From Amyloporia xantha (taxonomy: Eukaryota; Basidiomycota; Agaricomycetes; Polyporales; Adustoporiaceae), in assembly GCA_036971615.1 (NCBI GenBank), contig JAYKKR010000034.1, positions 124,001-188,000 on the forward strand: a stretch of DNA of 64,000 nt. The letters are read 5' to 3'. The position numbers and the translations under genes are program-made. Below the pieces are notes generated by a model. It saw nothing but the letters and a program-made list of their open reading frames with translations. It did no database searches and was not told the origin of the DNA. Below are positions 58,441 through 64,000 of the stretch, piece by piece. The number at the start of each line of letters is the position of its first letter. Position 1 is the stretch's first letter.

Positions 58441-59159
58441 CTAAGTGGTTACCTGGCGGCGATGTGGGAGGATACCCGAAGTGGCTGACGTAGCAGACCC
58501 TGTCGCCACATCAGATATCCACCACGAGGCTACGTGACGGATGGGGTACCTAGTCGATCACATCGCCGCACCATCGCGATGTGAGATCGCCTTAGACTGC
58601 GATACTCACGAGGTCGAATTGCGATTCTTGCCACTGTGCTGCTACTCGCGCTAGCAGCCCGCTACTACCCATTCAATTTTTTCTGCCACAAGCATGCGAT
58701 GTTCGCTAGGTGATGTGGTTGCCACACGACTATGTGTCGGATAGGTACTCATATGTCTCATATCCGGGGCCATCCCTCACCGTATCGATTAATCGCTGCT
58801 CAAATCAATTTCAATATCATTGCGCCCTGCCCGATAATAGGCCTACATGACTAGCCCTGGCTACGGCACATTTCGAATATCAGTAAGTAATAAGCAATGA
58901 GAAATACACCAATATCATGCAATATTGTGTGGCCTTCAGAATACATGAGGGGGTAGATCAGGGAATGTGAGTGGTGTAGTCAAGCATTGAACGAAGGCCA
59001 TAGTTCTTGCACCGCGGCGGCCCACTGGCACAGCATTCCGAGTCAGCAGCCTAAGTGATTGCCATTCACCCACCTGTCGGCCGGCGGCGTGCGCGCCCTG
59101 ACAAGCAGATGGTATGGGTATAAGAGAGCCAACGGTGGGCGTGCATCAGTCTTCGGACT
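58014..59159. other. Intergenic, no gene recognised
   Basis: The left part is still CpG-poor, with a CT-rich tract near 58141. Composition returns to normal after about 58440. A TATAAGA at about 59119 precedes the small gene that follows. Confidence 0.45.
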
Positions 59160-59557
59160 ATGTCACTCCCTCCAGAACAACCAGCCTCCGGGGCTTCATT
59201 TGGCAATCCGTCCGTTACTGGCAACAATGTGTCAGCTCATCAACCACCTGGGTATGCAGGACTCACGCCATCGCCAAGGATCACAGCACCCCCCGTTGCA
59301 CATGAGGTCAGTCTACACCGTGTCGCCGTCGCCGGCTCGCCATCACAGTCTGTTGATTTCTGTAACTCATTCATGCCATTCAGAATCATCAGCTATCCAA
59401 TCAGAGCTCAGGCATGAGCGCACCATTTCTTCCCAACAATATGGTCGGTCCTATAGCGTCAACCCCCTCGCACCCTGCACAAGATAGAGGCTGTATATGT
59501 CGGGGTCTACAAATATCCCGTCAACACCACCCTGTCAATCTGCAGTTAGCTTATTGA
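59160..59557 (+). CDS. Possible small Pro/Ser-rich protein
   Basis: A TATAAGA about 40 nt upstream, an ATG, and one good intron (GAG|GTCAGT...TTCAG, about 75 nt, phase 0) yield roughly 107 residues, disordered and rich in Pro, Ser and Asn (MSLPPEQPASGASFGNPS, then NHQLSNQSSGMSAPFLPNN). No domain or signal peptide. It may be a real small gene, a fragment, or chance. Confidence 0.35.
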
Positions 59558-62553
59558 ATGGATGGGTATAATACTCCTTGCCTCCTCTTTCTCAATACAG
59601 ATTGTGCCGTGAATTTGTGGCTCACAGAATGGAGCGAGCGGCGGCATGCCCGCAAACTTCAGGGCGAAGGGATCACGCCAGAGTACTAGTTCTTGAACTC
59701 CTCAATCGACTGGGCTGACAGACCGATGGATCGGCGGGCGTCGTTTGGCCAAGTCTCTGGGACGCAAGGGCACCCGCTGGCGAAGAGTCAGCGATGTCGT
59801 GTCTTTGGGCATGTCGGTCACCGGGAGAGGGTGGACTTAGGCGGAGAGCACATGCCGCGCCTTAGGAAGGAGAACACAACCAGAATTGTGTCTGTTGTAG
59901 CCATCCAGAGACGAGCTAGCGTAGCACGGCGGGCATTGGTGGGGCTACACCATGTAGCAGAGATAGCAACGTACGCGTCTATGTCGTCTCGTACACCGCG
60001 CCACGAGGCGGCGGCTATTCGAAGTCGCGTCTGTGGCACCGAGACAGATACTTATTGTAGCCGAATTCTCGCGGAGGCTCTGGCTATATTACATAGCTGC
60101 TGTGGCAACCGTACTCTACACGCGCTACATATGCTACGACACGGGCGATTCTGTGTAGCATCCACATAGCCCCAAGGTGACGAAATATGCAAAAACGCAG
60201 TGAATGGTGTTAGGAACTTACCAACTTGCCGAGACATATCCACCACTTTCCCAATGCATGAGCGAGGCTCTGCCACACTTCTAGCCTCCACCCTCATGCA
60301 GACCATGCACATCCATGGATGCCATACCTATTTCCTCTTCCCAGAGGATGATATCAAGATGCCGGGAGAATATGTACATACGCAAACAGATCAGCTACTC
60401 TAGCCCTGATCAGCCCGGAGCACGAGTAGCGTACGCCTCTGGTTCATACCGTCTATCCCGTTCATGCGCGTGAACAATCAGCATACATTCCTGGGAGACG
60501 GTGTCGATGAGGCTGGCAGGATGATGTCGCGGAAACCTTGGGAGAGGCTGTTTCCTTCTGCACCAAACATATTTTCAGTGTCGCAGAGCTGAAGAAACAC
60601 GCACGAGTGAAATGAGTGGGCTACGCTGAACAGACACGGGAGGAAAGAGTCGATGTCGTGGGCGCGATGGTAGCGACGAAAGAACTGCCGATATTTTATT
60701 GGAATTGCGATCGGACATATCGTTACGTGATATCTCGCTGGTCTTGTATCTTGTGGGTAGAGCCGCGGATCCGTGTATCATTTGTCAGAAGCAGAGTCAC
60801 GACATCAGACGGGGAATAGCAACTCACATAGAACAAAAAGGCAGATACCCGACACAATTCACGACAAAATTGACCCAATCTCACAATCCTGCCAGTCAGC
60901 GCGCGCAAGACTGCATTCCTCAGCTGTTCAGGCTCTTGATTCAGTCCGATCTGGACTGAATCAGAACAGTGTTTTACGGGCTGGCCCGCATACCTCCCGA
61001 CACGAACACGGCATGTCTCCACAGGTCAACGCTTCCTCCTCCCCCTATACATTCGCAGAATATCAAGCCGTCGTATAGCATACAGCATTATCACTCACAA
61101 ACATTGTAGACACTGCAGTCTAACTCGAGCAAAGGCGGTCCGAACGGAACGGACACAAGGGCGACTGGTCGAGTTTTGCCGACGTAGCGACGCGGAAGGA
61201 CTCTGGTATGCATTGGCATGCCGGATCTATTTGAACAAATGGCTAGGATATTACGCGCGCCATGGGATCCAAATTTGAATCTACTCGTCCGTCTCCAAGT
61301 CAATGTCGATGGTCCACTGATCCTCGATTCGACTCGGAGTCCATCGGCACCGTTCGCTACCGTGTTAGCAGCTACAGCTGGTCATTTCCATGACGGTGGC
61401 GCATCCGTGCGACCACCTGCTTGTCTAAGAATCGAGCGCAAGATTCACTCTGTAGACCTGGCTTACCTTCACATGATCCACGTCGACCAACTTGCACCCG
61501 CATAATGCCCAATGCGACCGATTGCTATATCCGCGCACCCGCGCGCCATGAATTTTAGTGAGCCACTGATAGTGGACGAACCACCTGTCGAATTACTGAA
61601 CGGATATATGGGTATGTGTACAGACCAGAGGGTGGACAGGCACCTAGCTGCATTTGAGTAGTTCGGGGGGATTGTTGGCAGCGGGCGATCGACAATCTGG
61701 GCAGGAGTCGGTCGATCAATGGCGGACGGGCGAACTAAGTTTGATGACCAGGGAACAGCCTACTGTACAAAATGGTCAGGTTACAGTGTGGAATGGACAG
61801 AGAATAAAAGGCGGACTCACTGGATAGTCAAGGTGAAGCAGACTAAACGCAGCGGCTAGTGATTAGTAAGATAGTGATGAGGTTGGTAAAGAAGCACATT
61901 CCGGGCAGCGATTTCCTGCGCATGATCACCTCGTTCCTGTGCAAGTTAGTGTGATAACCCAGCCCTTCTCAATGCTGGCGGCAGTGGTTGCCCATTCTCA
62001 TATAGAAAAGGTAAGACTCACAGGACTGTTGCCTCTTCATCAAGGCCCGTATGGGTACGCAGACGGAAGATTCTGCCGTAGTCCTCTTCCTGGGTGATCA
62101 TACTGTCCGACCCTCGATTGTGCCGTGGTACCAGCAATCTCCATTTCGTTTGCCTAGTCATAAAACAGGCAACTTCAACGTGCACTTATTGTTGTTGTTG
62201 CCAGCCCTCACGCGTCATGAGCGATGATTTCATTGTGCCTGAAAAGACCAACAGAACTCCAGTGACTCTGCGGCTTCATGAGAGTGAGAGTGAGAGATGA
62301 ACACAGAAATTACATTTTATCTGGTCGAGACACTGAGACTTGCCCTTCAATGAGCTGATCTCAACCTCGATGCGCGATGCAAAATCTGGTGCTGTGATAC
62401 CACCTGAAATCCTAAGACCATGGCACAAAATACAGAAGTATACGGACGAGGCGTCACGTTGAAGGTGCTGGCCGAAAGACTGTACAAGCTGTGTGAACGC
62501 ATGCACGACAGGAAATCCTCGATTCAACTAGCACCACTAGCCCATGTACGCAA
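59558..62553. other. Intergenic, right part is a degenerate tandem repeat
   Basis: Nothing recognised up to about 61200. From there the sequence is the left copy of a tandem repeat listed separately. Confidence 0.45.
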
Positions 62554-62835
62554 CTAGGCCGTCTTTGCAATCTTCTTCAATCGTTTCTGCTCTTTGAAAC
62601 GCTCCAGTCAACAACCCAGAACGACAAACGAATCCGGAGGATACGCCGACTGCTTACCAGATCCTTCTTAGTCGGCCTTTTTTTCCCGCTCTCCTCCTCG
62701 TGCGCCTCCTCAAGCTCGCGGGCGTCGGCCTGGCGCTCCCAGGTATTTGCATCATTCGTATCAAAATAGAACTCGCTCATGCGCTTCGCGCGCTCGTATA
62801 GGCACACCTTCGGGTCCAGATTTGAACCTAGTCGA
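62554..62835 (-). pseudogene. Pseudogene copy of the right-edge gene
   Basis: Reads TWERQADARELEEAHEEES, GKKRPTKKDL, then ERFKEQKRLKKIAKTA and a stop. Compared with the copy at 63768-64000 it has a TGG-to-TAG change (stop at 62554) before the final LRT and has lost the normal stop. It also carries a deletion that removes the 3' splice acceptor before ERFKEQK. Inactivation therefore looks certain if the parent is functional. Confidence 0.7.
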
Positions 62836-63767
62836 CCGTCCGTTTTCATCGGTACCATTGGCCATCGTGTCAGTAGCTGCAGCCGGCCATTCTTATGGTG
62901 GTGGCCCACCGGTGCAACCATCTGCTTGTCTAAGCGAGCACAAAATTCATGTTGACTGATCGGGGGGATGCTTGGGGTTGTGTTCAGGTTAACGAAGGAG
63001 GAAGGAGGCACATGTATTTGACCAGTCCAGCGCGACTGTTGACAGTGGTCGGTCGGTCGATGGTGGTTGGGTGAGTGGAGTTCAATGGCCGGCAAAGGTC
63101 AAGCTATTGTACAAATTAGTCAGGTTAGAAGGTGGACTGGGCAAGCAACAAGAGGCGGACTCACCGGAGTAGTCGAAGCAGAATAGAAGCCGAGCTGAAC
63201 GGCTAACGATTAGGAAATAACTGCAAAAGATGAGTATTCTGAGTAGCTATGTCCTACCTGTGATCGTTTCGTTCCTATGCAAGTTGGCGTGCTGGCCATT
63301 TTGATGACCGGGCCCTTCTTGATACTGACGGCAGTACTCATCCCTCCTCGGATAGAGTGGGACTCTTCAGGCTGTTTCGTCTTTTCGACCATCACCATGC
63401 ATGCACGCAGACGGCCACATAAGATTCTGTCGGGAAAAGTCCTCTTATGTGATCATGGCGGTCCATCCTTCTATTATAGCACGCTGACACGAAAAGACCT
63501 AAGGAACTTCAATGTCTCCGTGGCTTCAATAAGCATGAGAATACAGAAATCCCACTCCTGTCAGACAGTTGCCCATGAAAGAGTCAACCCAGACATTGAC
63601 GCGAGATGCGAAGTCTCAGGTATGGAAACACTAAAACCCCGGGATCACGCCATGTAATTCAGAAAATGTATGAACGAGATGTCATGTTGAAGGTGCTGTC
63701 CGACACTGTACAGGCTATGTGAACGCACGCACGACAAAAAACTCCCAATTCGCCTAACGCAACTAGC

Positions 63768-64000
63768 CTATGTACGCAACCAAGCCGTCTTGGCAATTTT
63801 CTTCAGTCGTTTCTGCTCCTTGAAACGCTCCTACAGATCGCAGAGGTCAACGACCCAGAACGACAAAACGAATCCGGAGGATAAACCAGCTGCTTACCAG
63901 ATCCTTCTTAGTCGGCCGCTTCCTCTTCCTGCTCTCCTCCTCATGCGCCTCCTCGAGTTTGCGCGCCTCGACCTCGCGCTCCCAGGCATTCACGTCAAAG
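63768..64000 (-). CDS. 3' end of a gene entering from the right edge (partial)
   Basis: Exons 63898-64000 (continuing outside) and 63768-63830, joined by a normal GT-AG intron. They encode FDVNAWEREVEARKLEEAHE, EESRKRKRPTKKDL and ERFKEQKRLKKIAKTAWLRT, then stop. The tail is strongly charged and probably coiled-coil; this type of basic tail suggests a nuclear RNA-related protein, but I cannot name it. Confidence 0.65.

Larger units (their letters stand above)
61200..64000. repeat. Degenerate tandem duplication, unit ~1.2-1.5 kb
   Basis: Segments of the left copy recur in order in the right copy: 61268-61460 with 62815-62955, 61660-61990 with 62960-63300, and 62276-62560 with 63520-63790. The offset falls from about 1.55 to 1.2 kb because of indels. 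The right copy continues past the window edge. Both contain the 3' end of the same minus-strand gene. Confidence 0.75.

Noticed and set aside
1..64000. CRISPR arrays, rRNA genes, prokaryotic operons
   Set aside because: None seen; introns, tRNA structure and gene families are all eukaryotic.

Overview
The window is nuclear DNA of a filamentous basidiomycete, most likely an Agaricomycete of polypore type. Genes are dense and cut by many short GT-AG introns (about 46-75 nt). Intron-bearing eukaryotic tRNA genes are present. The family set (GH28 pectinases, CFEM protein, NADPH oxidase, GT69/CAP59-type glycosyltransferase, F-box protein) is typical of this group. No rRNA, CRISPR, prokaryotic operon or mitochondrial sequence was seen. 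All gene models are my own splicing by eye; where I say the exon lengths sum to a multiple of three, I counted them.

Layout. 0.5-1.7 kb: vacuolar iron transporter gene, minus strand, with an apparent 2-nt frameshift. 3.8-9.3 kb: a tRNA-Ala, then two tandem GH28 genes. 9.6-10.4 kb: cyclophilin. 11.5 kb: tRNA-Gly. 11.6-13.5 kb: NOP53-like ribosome biogenesis factor. 14.1-14.7 kb: a 562-bp non-autonomous hAT-type element with perfect 8-bp target duplications. 15.0-16.7 kb: COP9 signalosome subunit 1. 16.8 kb: a second tRNA-Ala. 18.2-20.3 kb: a third, diverged GH28 gene. 23.7-26.1 kb: NADPH oxidase, NoxB-like. 29.4-30.6 kb: bZIP-like factor. 33.1-35.1 kb: a divergent transaldolase-fold protein lacking the catalytic lysine. 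36.1-36.8 kb: an AT-rich block with no CpG. 37.3-39.8 kb: convergent GPI11/PIG-F and PHO13-type phosphatase. 40.4-45.2 kb: RPL34, a multispan membrane protein and RPL31. 45.9-46.5 kb: CFEM protein. 47.0-51.9 kb: divergent GT69 glycosyltransferase and membrane-anchored SGNH hydrolase. 52.2 kb: tRNA-Ala(TGC). 52.6-55.9 kb: repeats. 56.5-58.0 kb: intact F-box gene in a CpG-depleted block. 59.2 kb: a possible small gene. 61-64 kb: a degenerate tandem repeat carrying a pseudogenised copy of a gene that enters from the right edge.

How the genes relate. Most are unrelated housekeeping neighbours (ribosomal proteins, NOP53, CSN1, GPI11, PHO13, cyclophilin). The accessory signal lies in three GH28 paralogues for pectin breakdown, a possible polysaccharide-modification pair (GT69 plus SGNH hydrolase sharing one intergenic promoter region), NoxB for superoxide production, and the CFEM surface protein. 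I did not find a convincing new multi-gene system. The observations most worth checking are the catalytically altered transaldolase, the 534-nt stop-free intron in the SGNH gene, the two CpG-depleted blocks, the hAT-like element, and the frameshifts in the iron transporter and one GH28 copy.
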